From positions 23,963,567 through 24,027,566 of the forward strand of contig CM064732.1 in the NCBI GenBank assembly GCA_032717465.1: a stretch of 64,000 nucleotides of DNA, read 5' to 3'. Within the stretch, counting starts at the first letter, position 1, and every line of letters starts with the position of its first letter. The translations under genes and the position numbers were made by a program. This document shows positions 11,034 through 25,770 of the stretch, one piece after another. The notes beneath the pieces were generated by a model. The model did no database searches. It worked only from the letters and a program-made list of their open reading frames with translations, and was not told where the DNA came from. Origin of the DNA: Coenobita brevimanus (Eukaryota; Arthropoda; Malacostraca; Decapoda; Coenobitidae).

Positions 11034-11640
11034 CGTTGCCTCGATTTTCTTTGCGTTTAAATCCAGTCCCAATCTTTCCAACACTTCCCTCACTTCCTGT
11101 AACAGGTTATGCAATTTCTCTACACTGTTGTTAATAAACACAGTACCATCCGCGCATCTAATGTTATAAATGTTCTTGTCTTCATCCTGAATTGCTTCAT
11201 GTCGTTCACACCCCGCATCATCAATAGATTCTCCAACAAGCAGAAAAGGCCTCGAAACAACACACATCCCTGCCTGCCTCAGATTTATCTGAATATCAAG
11301 CTACTTTACTGAATCAGTTCTTATTCTTACTGCTGCCTTCCACTGCCGAAATAAACTGGTAATTGGTTGGAAATCCTTTTCAACCACATTCATATTGCAA
11401 AGTCCTACTCATATCCTCAGGTCTTACTGTATCGACGTCTTTTCATAATCAATGAACCACAGGGACAGATCTTTCTACTTCTCAGTCTTGTTTACCGCTA
11501 ATATTTTCAGAGCAAATACCGGTATTGTCATTTTACTGTCTTTCCCTTTGATGAAACCATAATGCTCCTCAGGCGCTTTCTCTCTTGCTTTTCTTTTCAG
11601 TCTGTTCATTATGTCAAGAATATTTTTGTTACTTTACTTA
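11034..11640 (-). mobile_element. Old RTE-type LINE fragment (reverse transcriptase core)
   Basis: Minus-strand pieces, from right to left: RLKRKAREKAPEEHYGFIKG (near 11550-11620), LSLWFIDYEK (near 11470, RT motif A but degraded after it), RQAGMCVVSRPFLL (a degraded RQGCVLSP block near 11270), IRCADGTVFINNSVEKLHNL (a degraded ADDTV box in which the second Asp is Gly, near 11130-11160) and ERLGLDLNAKKIEATMISK. Several stops and frame changes. A catalytic Asp is lost. Different subfamily from 9996-10928. Confidence 0.8.
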
Positions 11641-12311
11641 TTATATTAACACTTCGATATTAACAGCATTTCAATGTTAGTAGCATTGATGGTCATGTAA
11701 TAAGAGCTGATTTTTACATCTAGTCTGGTATGTCACTGTATTGTAAAACAAGTTGGCTATTTTCATTTTCATTATTACTATACTTCCAGCAGCCTCTATC
11801 TACGCACACTGAGCGAAATGAGGTAGAGTGAGCGACGGTGAGCAGAAGAGGGCTGATAGGAAAGGAGTGGCTGTAAATGTGAAAAATCGTGAAAGTGGGC
11901 GAAAAAGTTTAATGGGACTAGTTGGAAAACGAGTGATTGCATTTGGCGAAAGTCAGAGGGTGAGAAGAGTTAGAGAGTGGTGGCAGTGAAATGATAGGCA
12001 GCAAAAGAATTGAGTGAGAGAGTGAGTGGGAGAGTCAGTGAAGAAACGAGCATGCGAAGTGAAAGAGCAGTGGTGGTGAAACGGGAGGCAGTGAGGACAG
12101 TGAGTATCAAAGTAAGCATGAAAGTGAGATTGTGGCAGTGGTGAAATAAGAGATACTGAGAATTGTGTGTATAAGAGAAAAGAAGAGTTCAGAAGAGAGA
12201 GAAGTACGCAAGAGGTGGTTGTAAAAAGAGAGTGATGGTGGTGAAAAGAGAGGCAATGAGGGAACTGAGAGAAGTGCCGGAGTGAGAAAACTTTGAAGGT
12301 GATGCCGGTAA

Positions 12312-12314
<3 letters not shown>
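11641..12314. other. Unannotated, becoming GA/GTG-rich
   Basis: From about 11810 the plus strand is dominated by imperfect GTGAGAG-type words. No gene is supported. Minus-strand S/H/F-rich frames are composition artefacts. Confidence 0.5.
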
Positions 12315-13094
<780 letters not shown>

Positions 13095-13523
13095 TTTTCT
13101 GCATATTCCTACACACACCACGCTTACGTACACATAATACTAATGCAACATGTTTATATACACATACAGAGGCTTGTCTGCAAACACAGGTAATATGTAC
13201 AGAAGGACATATACGTATTCCTGCACACTAGCATGTCTCAGTATGTTTGAATGCGCACACTAGCATGTCTATATGTACCCAAATGCATAAACTAGTTCAT
13301 TTATACACATTTATATTCCCACAGTAACAGATCTACATATAGTTTATCTTCACATAAAAGCAAATACATAATTACATCAGTATAATTATTCATACATACA
13401 TACACATAAATATGGAATTCCTCCCTTTACCTGCATGCTTCCACTTAAAAATATTAACAGGAATTTGCAGAGCAAAAGACTCACATTGCTCCTACACGCA
13501 TTACCACCTCACCCCCTCCCCCT

Positions 13524-13524
<1 letters not shown>
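13095..13524. other. ACATA-rich flank of the microsatellites
   Basis: Imperfect TACACAT/CATACA words. No gene is supported. Confidence 0.5.
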
Positions 13525-14104
<580 letters not shown>

Positions 14105-14109
14105 CTTCC

Positions 14110-15540
14110 TCTCTTCATATAATGACTTAACAGTGGAATGCGATGAAAGTGCTTTATATTCTCTCTCCCTCCTTTCATGGTACCTTCCTACCTTCCTTCC
14201 ATCTACCCTTGTCTACATTTATTCCTTAGCATTTTCTCTTCCTTCCATCTGCGTTACCTTTCTTCTCTCCATTCTACTTTTCATCAATTTTCTCGGTACT
14301 TGAACCTTTCATTTTTTCCATTTCCTTACGAAACTTTTTGCATAATTCTTCCATTTATTCCTTCATTCTTGCATTTTCTTTCTCTTCTTTCTGTCTCTCA
14401 TCTTTCTGTTTGTGTTTCTTACTTTCTTCCGTCCCTTCCTTTTCATCTTCCTTCCTTCCGTCACTCCTTTTCTCCTTAATTCCTTTCTTTATTTTTTCTT
14501 TATTTTGTCCCTTCAGCTTTTGTCCTCTAAGTGTTTTACCCATTTCCGTTATTGTATTTTCCATTCTTTTTTCATTTCTTCCTGTTCTCCTTCCGTACTT
14601 CCTTTCTCCTTTACTTCCCTGTTCCTTTGTTTCTTCCGTACTTCCTTCCTTCCTTTCTTCCTGTAATCATTTCCTTTTTACTTTCTTCAATACAATCCTT
14701 CCCCTCTTACATGCCTTTCTCTCCTCTTTCGTTTTTTCCTTCTTTTATTTCTTTTTTCTTCCTATCTGTTTTTTTTTTCCTGTTTTTCTTATATCTATCT
14801 TGCATTTCATAATTCCCTCCAACGTTTCTTTCTTTCTTTTCTCCTTCCCTTCCTTCTATAATAATAATTCTTTCTTCCTTCGTCTCTTTCCTTCTTTCTT
14901 TTATTTTGTCCTGTTTTCCTCTACTGTTTAGTCTTCCATATCCCTTATTCTATCTCTTTTACTTTGCATTCTTCTTATCTTCCTTTACTGATTCATATAT
15001 ACTTCCTTCCCCTTTTTCCGTTGTTGTTGTCTAGCATTTTCTTTTTCTTCTTTTCCTTCTATCCCTCCTTCTCCCATCCCTTCTGTCGTTCCTTTCTGCT
15101 TCTTTCCGACCCTTTTTCATTACCCTCTTCCCACTTCCATCTTTGTTTCTTCCTCCTTCCTCCATTTCTTTCTTTTGTTCTTTCTTCCCCTTTCTTTAAG
15201 TTAACTTCATTGCAGTTTTTTGCATATGTATTGCTTCTCAACTTGTTCTCCTTCTAACAACCGGATTAGACTTATTGGTTAGTTTCATCCTATTGTTTTT
15301 TACTTCAGCCTTTTCAGCTTCTCTCTCTCTCTCTCTCTCTCTCTACTGTGTGTCTATCTGTCTATCTGTTTGTCAGTCTATCTAAATCTTTCCTTTTTAC
15401 ACTTTCTGTTCCTTTGTATTATGATCTTCCTTCCCTTTTCTTTCCATCTTTCGTCTGTGCCTGCTTTCCTTCTTTCCATCCACTTTTAAGTATTATATTT
15501 TCTGTGTTTCTATATTTTTCTCTCGTCCTGCAGTTAGGGA
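14110..15540 (+). repeat. 1.4-kb pyrimidine-rich tract
   Basis: The plus strand is overwhelmingly C and T (TTCCTTCC, CTTTCTTCC words) without a fixed period. It yields long false reading frames rich in F, S, L and P on the plus strand. Confidence 0.85.
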
Positions 15541-15557
15541 CGAACATGAGATTGAAA

Positions 15558-15558
<1 letters not shown>

Positions 15559-15590
<32 letters not shown>
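15559..15590 (+). repeat. (GA)n microsatellite
   Basis: About 31 bp of AG. Confidence 0.95.
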
Positions 15591-15592
<2 letters not shown>

Positions 15593-15689
15593 ACACAGAT
15601 ACAGTGGCCACACTGACGTTACGGTCCCCACGAGGTGGACCCGCCTTTACACTGATACTTATATAATACCTTGGTAACAGAGTAGAATA

Positions 15690-16990
15690 AATGGACAGAA
15701 CAGCAGAAGGCTTTCGCCCTCACCCTTCAGACCCCTCGGCATTAGCCGTACAGGAAAAAGTGAGAAACTGGAACATACACGATTAAAAATCTTGAAGAAA
15801 ATTTTCATAGGATCGGCTGAATGTATAATGATATTGGAAATGATTATGTTGAACATACAGGCAACAGAAAAATAGGAGTAACAGTAGACGATGTATATTC
15901 CAATTTCCACTCAATTAACGCCGTCGTGCTGGAGCGATCAGTTCTGGCACCAACCCTGTTCCTGGTTCATAATAATGGTCTCTTATCTGTCACCCACAAT
16001 CCCATCTATTCACATGCAGATGACTCAACACTTCATAGTTCATTCACATTCAGACACCCATTTACAGAGTCTGATATCTCTAACTCTCAACTCAGTACAG
16101 CCACCTCCATAAATCAAAACTTATCTACGATCAGTGAATGGGGACAAAACAACCTTGTCTCATTTAATGCCAGCAAAGCTAAATATATACAATTTACTAA
16201 TAGACAGATATTGCCAGATTGGTATATTAAACTTCAGTGCTACAAATATTCCCACCTCCAAAAGTATTGAAATTCCTGACGTCTCAAACAATGCTCTCAG
16301 CTGGACCTCTCATGTCTGATCACTTGCTAAAACCGTCTCAAAGAGACTTGGATTATTGTACAGAGTCCGTAACTTCATCACTGAAGAGCAGTTGGCTATA
16401 ATCTATAAGAGTCATGTACGCTCTCAGCTTGAATATTGCTCACCCTTGTGGAATGGATGTGGAGAGGTTGCATGAAAACAACTATACAAAATTCAGAACA
16501 AAGCTGTTGGAATTATCTATAACCCTGCTGTTACTAATAAACTACCTTCCCTACAAGTGAGAAGGAATGTTGACTCCCTAGCATTATTTTACAGATATTT
16601 TTATAGCAAATGCCCAGACAAAGTTGCGTCCATTGTGCCACCTCTCCATGCCTTCCCTGGTGCTACACGGGCATCTGGTAGCGCTCATGACTGGAGTGTC
16701 ACTCAGCCATATTGCAGAACGTCTGCCTATCAGAATTCTTTCTTTCCCCGAACTGCATCTCTCTGGAACTCGCTTCCCCAGAGATGTTTCCCTCCAAACT
16801 TCAACCTACAGCTGTTCAAGTCTAACTGTTACACATATTTTATGAACAGAGGACACCAGTAATCTGGTGTATGGATTAGTTTTTTTATTCATTTGTTTTT
16901 CCTTCCTCTATTCTGTTATTTAAAAAAAAATATTGTTTTAATCTTAACCTAATACATGCACCTTTTTTAAAATTTTATTTATACAGAAAG
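15690..16990 (+). mobile_element. Jockey/CR1-like LINE, 5'-truncated and decayed
   Basis: Plus-strand RT remnants: LERSVLAPTLFLVHNNGLLS (about 15930-15990, equivalent to PQGSVL-P-LF-V-INDL), SHADDSTLHSSF (catalytic box, about 16010), STISEWGQNNLVSFNASKAK (about 16120-16180), then in other frames SWTSHV, VRSQLEYCSPLWNGCGE (about 16415-16470), LPSLQVRRNVDSLALFYRYF (about 16545-16600) and FPRTASLWNSLPQRCFPPNF (about 16745-16800). The conserved Tyr or Phe before ADD is His. Several frameshifts. The 3' untranslated part runs to about 16990. Confidence 0.85.
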
Positions 16991-17195
16991 AGAAGGACTT
17001 TTGATCTCTAAACCTTTTTTTGAATAACTTCAGTATGATATGTACTGTCTAAACATACATATTTCTCGAGGTGACAATATCCTTAGAACCACGTATGCAC
17101 GAAAAATGTGTACACTCATGCATGTGCACATACAGGAAACATGTAAACCTTTGTAGGACTATGTAAACTACTTGGACATGCATATACATACATAT
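16991..17195. other. Unannotated
   Basis: Short stretch with ATGCA/CATAC words leading into a microsatellite. Confidence 0.4.
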
Positions 17196-17283
17196 GTACA
17201 TGACATGCATATACACACATATGCACACATATATATACAGATATGTTCACATACACACATATACATATATACACACATACACA

Positions 17284-17358
<75 letters not shown>
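17196..17358 (+). repeat. Compound (ACATAT)-(GT)n-(GA)n microsatellite
   Basis: Imperfect ATACACATA words, GT at about 17286-17317, GA at 17317-17358. Confidence 0.93.
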
Positions 17359-17363
<5 letters not shown>

Positions 17364-18535
17364 TTGCTCTAGTGCTTGATAAAGACCATCAGTGGCTGAC
17401 GGTAATTTCCGCCTGGGGACACATTTGTCATGTATCAAACCCGGTTGACGGAAGCTTCAAGATAAAAAGCTTGGCGGGTGACACATGCCTTTAATCTCCT
17501 GACTGCGACGTATTACTGTATTTATATTATTTTTGTTACCTTTAGACTCTTCTTCGTGACGTAGGAAATGTGTGTGGTAACGGTTTATTGGAGGTGTACA
17601 TATTCCCTCCAGTTGGACAAGGTTTCCCTCAGCTGAACTGAACGGCGTAGAAGTAGCATGAATATACTAAAAATTACGCCTGTGTTTTGAAGAGATTGTT
17701 GAATGGACGCCAGTCTAACGTGGACAATACAGAGATGTTGAAAGTCATAGGTTGCTTCAGGTAATATAGTCTCTCAAGCTGAGCACATCATACAGAAAGA
17801 TGATCAGTTCCGGAACTCCCAAACAGATTTATGAGTTAATCCCGGTCACCACTGGTAGCCAGGCTCTTGAACAGTAAAATTCTTTACGATTCCCGTGTTT
17901 GATTCGACCTGGAAGCCTGCACCCGTTCCCTGACAGGGATGTCTTTCTTCACACCTGTGCTTCCTGTATTCAGCAGAGGAGCGAGCGAAGAAACTCATCA
18001 AATGGCAGAAAGGCCAAAGCTGACATTTTTATATCCACACGTTGAGCATGTTCCTCACTTTCCTCTGTGGCACACTGTATCAGGGAAAATTATCCATGGG
18101 TAGAGCATGTCAAGCCTCATCTTACATTGGACTATTAGCTAGTAGCGGGAAATGAAAATTAGAAAAGGTGAACTATTAGGCGAACTTTCGTCCCTGACTG
18201 TACGGAGCCAGTGTATTAAAGCAGCCACACTTGAACCTACACCGCGTCAGGCTGCAAGAGAGGGACTGTTCCTCATTTAGGGGCTCTCTCAACAATTCTT
18301 GGCTTCTTCTCAATAGAATCTTCAAGGAACTCTACCAAGATCGTTCGTTCGTTCCTTCCTTCACTGCAACACTAAAGTATGGAGAGCCACATCATACGGA
18401 AGATCACTTGTATTGGCCATAGGAAAAATTTATTGCACCGCTGCCTCCATGAAAAACCAGGTCTGTGAAATAACAGATAATAATAACCTCCTTAAATCCT
18501 CACTTGGTCATTTTTTAAAAGGCCATAGCTTTCAG
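17359..18535. other. Unannotated stretch
   Basis: About 1.2 kb of mixed-composition sequence with no supported gene, repeat or RNA. Confidence 0.4.
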
Positions 18536-18795
18536 ATGGACATGTGGAGAGAATGGAGAATGAAAGACTGACTAAGAGGGTGTATGTACTCGTAGGTGAG
18601 GTGCAGGGAGGGAGAGGGAGGGGTAGACCGAGGATGAGGTGGAGGGATGGAGTTGAGAAGTATATGAGGGAGGGGGGTGAGTTGGGGGGAGGGTAGTCAA
18701 ATGGTGGGTGACAGAGCGACTTGAAGGCGTTTTGTCTGCGGCCACCCTTTGCGGGATTAGGGCGTCGGGCTATAGATAGAAAGATAGATAGCTTT
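18536..18795 (+). mobile_element. LINE family A 3'-end fragment with (TAGA)n tail
   Basis: Begins GGACATGTGGAGAGAATGG (frame HVERMENERLTKRVYV), runs through GRGRGRPRMRWRDG and ends TTTTGTCTGCGGCCACCC then TTTGCGGGATTAGGGCG before ATAGATAGA. It is nearly identical to the end of the 3215-4117 copy but with a TAGA instead of a TA tail. Only about 250 bp inserted. Confidence 0.88.
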
Positions 18796-19240
18796 CAAAT
18801 GACAAGACGTCAGCGCACTGCAGAGTTTATTGGAGACTGTTTCTATCCCATCGCCAAGAGAGGTTTTCCCAAGGTGAATAAAACTCTCCTGCACTAGAAA
18901 GAGCAAAGTAAATGCGGTCAGACGTCAACGTACTGAACGGTATAATGGAGACTGTAACCCTTTCACAATAAAGAGTCTCCACAAGCATGAATAATATATG
19001 AGGGAGACAAGCATGGGAATTGAAATACATAATGAAAATAAATGGTTTAATAGAGATTATGCATAACACCTTCACTGGAAGAGACATAACTAGGCTGAAT
19101 AATATCGTTCGATGGTAATAATAATATTGATTGGAGACGTCATCACAATGAACGCTTCATCAGAGATAATGTCAAATCCCTTCACTGCAAGAGGTTGAAC
19201 CGGGCTGAATGAAATCGTTTGTGGTAACAAAAACAGTACC
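18796..19240 (+). repeat. Degenerate ~100-bp tandem repeat
   Basis: Recurring GACGTCA, then a degraded GCACTG-ACG, TTTATTGGAGAC/TATAATGGAGAC, CCCTTCAC-GCAAGAGG and GAATAA blocks near 18805, 18925, 19030 and 19136. Similar words occur at 21040-21240. Ancient and non-coding. Confidence 0.55.
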
Positions 19241-19339
19241 CACGTCATGCCGACCTAATCGTCAGTTGGCAAAACCGTCACAAAAATGACAGTCGAAATT
19301 GTTTTGTGATTTCCCTGCGTAACCTAATTAGGAAGAAAT

Positions 19340-19860
19340 TAGACTCTTTGCGTCCAATCCGGCCCCGTCAGATAATTTCACTGCAGGTCAAGTTCATTTC
19401 GATCAGGTCAGATGGATTTAACTCAGGTCTGGTCCATTTAGGTAATTTCAGGCCAATGCAAGTCAGTTTAGGCTCATCCTATCGCATCACATCTGTTCCA
19501 AATTATACTCCTTCCATTTTAACTTGGCCTTAAATTGCCGTCTTTGTGTCTTGAAATTTAAAATGTATTGTGTGCAAGCCATGAAGGAGTGCTGTGAAAA
19601 TTCTATAGGGACGTATCAGTGTCTGCAAATGAGCTGCAAAAAGACGAAAATTTCTGCCGGGTTAAAGTGGATGAACTATAGTCATTTCAAATAAATTCAA
19701 AACCAGATAAGGCCATTCAGGTTGATCATTGTCTTTCAAGGTCGAAGCAGGACTTACACATTCATTTTAGCCTAATAAGGTAATTTCAGGTCAGTTTACG
19801 GCAACTCAGATCCAGTTAGGTTTGTTTGAGACCACTTAGGTCCATTCGATATGGCCGTTG
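19340..19860 (+). repeat. Degenerate AGGTCA/TTTAGG-type short tandem repeat
   Basis: Many imperfect words such as AGGTCAAGTTCA, CAGGTCAG, CCATTTAGGTAATTTCAGG, TTTAGGCTC and ACTTAGGTCC. It may be degraded telomere-like (TTAGG) or simple-sequence DNA. Confidence 0.5.
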
Positions 19861-20545
19861 TGGATCGGTGGGGAGTTAAACCATTCACTTTTATGATAGT
19901 CGCTTCGCTGTGCAAAAATGACTGGAGAGGAATGGGCAAGATGGTGGTGGGTGGTAGGACATAGCAGAAGAAAAGTACTTTGCTGGGACAGTTGCTGTAG
20001 GTAGGCTGCTAAGATGGAAGTGAAAAGCTGGGAACAATAAATGAGAGAGGTGCCCAGGAAGGAGTAGGTAGGAAGGGCTAAGATACTTGTGATTAGTAGG
20101 GCATGGCAGGACAAGTACACTCTGTGGATAAGGGTTTTGAAGGCCTGCGTTGACAGAGGGAGGTATGGCTCCTAATTTGTATTACTGTATATGCGTGATG
20201 TAAAAAGAGGGTGGGGACAAAAGAGATTGGAGTGAATGTAGAGGAGTGGGCAGGGCGGACTGGAATGGTCGTGGGTCAGAGCGGAAGTAACACATCTAGT
20301 GAAGATTGGCATGGCATGTTGGTCAGTATGGGCGGAGATGATGGTATAATACACGTTTTTCTCCAAACATAGAACAAAAACGTTCGCAAGTATCAGTTTC
20401 TTATACTTGGTGTCTGATAATGCAATAAGAGGAGTAAAGGTAACTGAGGTCACCCACTCCGGGTCACTGCACGTCGCCTCTCCAGAGCTAGCTCAGGTTC
20501 ACTTTTAATTACATCAGGTAATCTCTAAATCATACTGGGCGTTAT
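19861..20545. other. Unannotated stretch
   Basis: G-rich plus strand to about 20290, then mixed. No supported gene. Confidence 0.4.
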
Positions 20546-20690
20546 CATCTTGGAATTATTATTATCATATTCATCGTTATCATCATTAGCATTATATTCC
20601 TTATCAGCAGAATGTTTATTACCATCACCATCATTATCAGTATAATATTATCATTATTATTTTCGTCAGCATAATCCGTGTCATCGTCGT
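20546..20690. repeat. Degenerate (ATC)n/(ATT)n tract
   Basis: Imperfect TCATTATC/ATTATTAT words. Confidence 0.7.
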
Positions 20691-21559
20691 TCTGAGAGTG
20701 GATGCGTGGACTTATTTCGAACAAACTATGGCACCTTAACACCTTGAATGCAGTGACATCTTTTTCACGGTATACTTACATCCCCAGGCCTCTAGTAATA
20801 AAGGTGCTTTTGCTAGTTCCAAGGTGTGATCATTCATAAACTGGATAAAACTGTATGTTACTAGTTTTAATATAGCTAAGGAGAGGTCATCTTCTTCTCT
20901 CTCTCAGTATAAGGGCGTATTTTTATTTTTGTAGTTGTAACTAGTTCCACGTTTTATTCTAACAAGGAAAAACTTGTCCAAATGAATGGATCAAATATGA
21001 CCTTGGCGAACTTATTCACTATTAGGGCTCTCCTTAGCTGCCTGGCCTGACGTCATCATAATCGATGGACGATAGAGAGGCTCAAGTAGAAGGGTCATCG
21101 TTTTAGTGAAGAGGTTAATGGAGATTGTTTTAACTCCTTCAGTACAAGAGGTCTTTGTTGAGTAAAACTGCCCAGTTAAAACAAGAGTTAAATTAGATGT
21201 CGTCGCACTGAAATGCTACAGTGATCTGCGAACATTAGATATATATATATATTTCACCCATTTAGCCTGATGACGTTTTTTTTTTTTTTACCTCTACAGA
21301 CTGTTATATTAGTGAATGGGAACCCTCTCTAAGCGTAAGGATTTAAGATGAACTGAATTAAGCCACTATTACTGATCTTCTCGAAGGTGAGTAAAGTTTG
21401 CAGCGCAGCAACGTAATACAAACAATGTCTTCGGGCTGAACACATGACAGTGTATTATGGGTTTGCCTTCCGAGTGGCGAAGTTAATCAAACGGAACAGT
21501 TATACCAGCAGGTCTGAAGAGAACCCTGGTTGTTCTGAAAATTCTGCGTCCTAACCGTA
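20691..21559. other. Unannotated stretch with remnants of the ~100-bp repeat
   Basis: 21040-21240 has GACGTCAT, AGGTTAATGGAGATTG and CTTCAGTACAAGAGGTC blocks like those at 18796-19240. A short (TA)n lies at about 21239-21252. No gene is supported. Confidence 0.45.
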
Positions 21560-22200
21560 CACACAGTTTAGGTGTGTCAGCCCAGGATTTCAGAGTCAGT
21601 CTAGGCTTTCAGTGTGTGAACCAAGAATTCCAGTAAGTCTAATATTCCAATAAGCGGACCGAAGATTTTAGTATCTGAACGGAGAATTTTAGTATGAGTA
21701 ATGTGTGAACTAAAATTTCAGTATGTGAACCGAGGATATTAGTATTTTAAGCGAGGATTTCGTTACGTGAAGAATGTGAACCAAGGATACGAGTATTAGG
21801 ATCTGAAGTGAGGATTTTAGTTTGTGAAGTATGTGGACCGAGGATATTAGGAACTGAAAAGAGGATTACAGTACCGATATGTAAAGTGTCTGAACCAAGG
21901 ATTTCAGTATGAGGTCCGAGAATATTAATATATGGACCGAGGATATTAGTACCTGAAGCGTGGATTTCAGTATGTCAGCCAAGGATATTAGTATTTGTAG
22001 AGTGAATTTCAGTATGTGAAGGATATGAACCTACGATTGCACAGTGTTAACCGAAGATATTGGTAAGCTAAACGAGGATTTCAGCACGTGAAGTATGTGA
22101 ACCGACGATTTCAGTATAAGAATTATGTGAACTGAGGATTTCTCTATGTGAACCGAAGATTTTAGGATATGAAACAAGGATTCCGTAGGCTTTAAGTGAA
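21560..22200 (+). repeat. Degenerate ~30-bp minisatellite
   Basis: More than 20 imperfect copies of a unit like GTGAACCGAGGATTTCAGTA, with variants GAGGATATTAGTA and AAGTATGTGAACC. Spacing varies between about 25 and 45 bp. Non-coding. Confidence 0.85.
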
Positions 22201-22321
22201 GAGTGAAGAGAGGTGTGGTACATCTTCTCTCTGATCCGATGCTAGTTCCCTAACTTTTTTCCATTTTCATGTTTCTGGATCCTTCTCCATTCACGTTTAA
22301 CAGTGAGGAGAGGGTAAGGTT

Positions 22322-22372
22322 TGATGATGATCGCCATCATCATCATGGTGGTGGTGTTGGTGGTGGTGTTTG
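22322..22372 (+). repeat. Short (ATC)n/(GTG)n tract
   Basis: GATGATGATCGCCATCATCATC followed by GGTGGTGGTG words. Confidence 0.8.
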
Positions 22373-22457
22373 GAATCATTCATGGAGTGTGGGGTCTGCC
22401 TTTGACTCATTTGCAGCTGAATAAAATAAACTGAGGTTAACTAGAGTAAGACTGCTC

Positions 22458-22460
<3 letters not shown>

Positions 22461-22493
<33 letters not shown>

Positions 22494-22690
22494 GGAAGCA
22501 AAGATGCACGTGACAGGTTGGTCATGACTGGCTGAATGCAATATGTCGGAATAACATCGTTGAATTTCAGATAATTACCAGCAGTTACTGATAATAACTG
22601 GTAATTATTTGAAATACAGCGATGTTATTCAGACATGGTGCATTCAGCCAGTCATCACCAACATGCCTAGTGCATCTTCGCCTCTATAAA
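22461..22690. mobile_element. ~195-bp palindromic (foldback/MITE-like) element
   Basis: Left arm words GATGCACGTGACAGGTTGGT, GACTGGCTGAATGCA, AACATCG and GATAATTACCAG are repeated in reverse complement on the right as CTGGTAATTATT, CGATGTTATT, TGCATTCAGCCAGTC and ACCAACATGCCTAGTGCATC. The arms meet around 22590 over a short CAGTTACTGATAATA loop. A T-run of about 30 bp (22459-22490) precedes it. No protein coding. Confidence 0.85.
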
Positions 22691-24499
<1,809 letters not shown>

Positions 24500-25100
24500 G
24501 AGCAAGTTTTGTCAGCGACCGGAAGTGGGTTTCGACACTTAAAGCCATTTCGGTACTCGAGTGCAACATTCCACCCAGGAGTCATGGCCCTGGCTTAATA
24601 ATTTTTTGAGCCTTAGCATTTCGTGCGAACAAGGTGGTGATTTTGGCTCTTTTCATATTTTCTGCACATGATGACCTCTGACTCCTGTCCTGGCGGATAT
24701 AGGTCATGCATATAAGAAGCACACTTGTAGTGCTCATTAACGTCTATAAGCATGCAGCTTCATTTGATTCCATCCACACACTGTGGAGCTAGGGAACTTG
24801 AAATTCGCAGAATGGCCCACCAGAGGTGGCGCCTTCAGCGACAGGAAGTGAGTTTCGACACTAAGTGTTATTTATGTATAGAGGTACTCCAGTGCAACAT
24901 TCCACCCAAGAATCATGGCCCTGGTTTAATAATCTTCGGAGCCTTAGCATTTCGAGCGAGCTTAGTCGTGATTTTAACTATTTTCACCGGTTTTGCCTTT
25001 GATGTCCTTTGACCCCTGACCTGGCCAATGCAGCACATTGGTGTACCCATAGAAAGTTTTAATACTAGTTAGTGTCTATACGCACGCAAACTTTCGTTCA
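24500..25100 (+). repeat. ~322-bp direct repeat, two diverged units
   Basis: CAGCGACCGGAAGTGGGTTT near 24514 recurs as CAGCGACAGGAAGTGAGTTT near 24836. Both are followed by TTCGACAC, CAGTGCAACATTCCACCC or GAGTGCAACATTCCACCC, TCATGGCCCTGG, TTTAATAAT or CTTAATAAT, GCCTTAGCATTTCG and a TGACC-rich end. Probably two units of an old non-coding repeat. Confidence 0.85.
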
Positions 25101-25529
25101 TATCCAAGGAGCCGCTGGGGAACTAGGAGGGCATTTTTGAAAACCGCTACTGGTTGCTATGGAGGCTGAGGAAATTTTTCACAGGGTTGCCACTCGAAAA
25201 CTAGAGGAGAGAGGGGAAAAATGGATTGCACACTTCCGATAGGGAATGACCTCAAGATTACGCCTAAAAAAGTCAGAGCTTTCTACGCCCATTAGTTTCT
25301 ACAGTTCAAATCGAAAAAAAAAAAAAAAGCTGGTTTCGACCATTGCTTGGCAACGAGTAGTTGCTTAGCAACCAAAATGCTGCGGACAGAACTATGTCAT
25401 GTGTCCAAGTTTGGTCAGAATCGATTAATGGTGAAGGGCAGAAGTGCCTGCTACAATTAAACTCAAACGAATACAAGAAAAAGCGATAACAATAAAGGCA
25501 GCATGGAGCTGGCCAATTAACACACTAAA
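25101..25529. other. Unannotated stretch
   Basis: No supported feature. It may be a continuation of the preceding repeat family (phrase AGTTTGGTCAGAATCGAT near 25410 resembles the GACC-type repeats). Confidence 0.4.
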
Positions 25530-25770
25530 CATAACCTCATCTGTTCTAATCTAACCTAACTTGAACTTACCTGACATAACCTTAACCAAGCCGGACATAA
25601 CCTAACCTTGCCAAATATAACCTAACACTACCTAACCTATCTTAACTTTACCAAACATAACCTCACCTGACCTGACCTACCTAACGTGACCAGACCTGAT
25701 CTAACTTAAGCTGACCTACTTGACCTGGTCTGACGTAACGTAATCTAACCTGATCTGACTCTGTCTTACA
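25530..25770 (+). repeat. Degenerate CCTAA/CCTGA repeat (telomere-like)
   Basis: Dense imperfect TAACCTAACCT, CTGACCTGACC and CATAACCTAACC words. The arthropod telomere repeat is TTAGG, so this may be an interstitial, decayed relative. It continues weakly to about 26960 with CTGACCTGATCTGACC and TTTTCCAG words. Confidence 0.7.

Noticed and set aside
14177..15257. Several 90-200-codon frames rich in F, S, L, P
   Set aside because: Produced by polypyrimidine composition. No start context, domain or codon structure. The same applies to 952-1512, 34086-34577 and 42681-43648.
25565..25585. Minus-strand splice donor CAG|GTAAGTT
   Set aside because: It lies in the degenerate CCTAA/CCTGA repeat, where such words are expected by chance, and no open exon precedes it.
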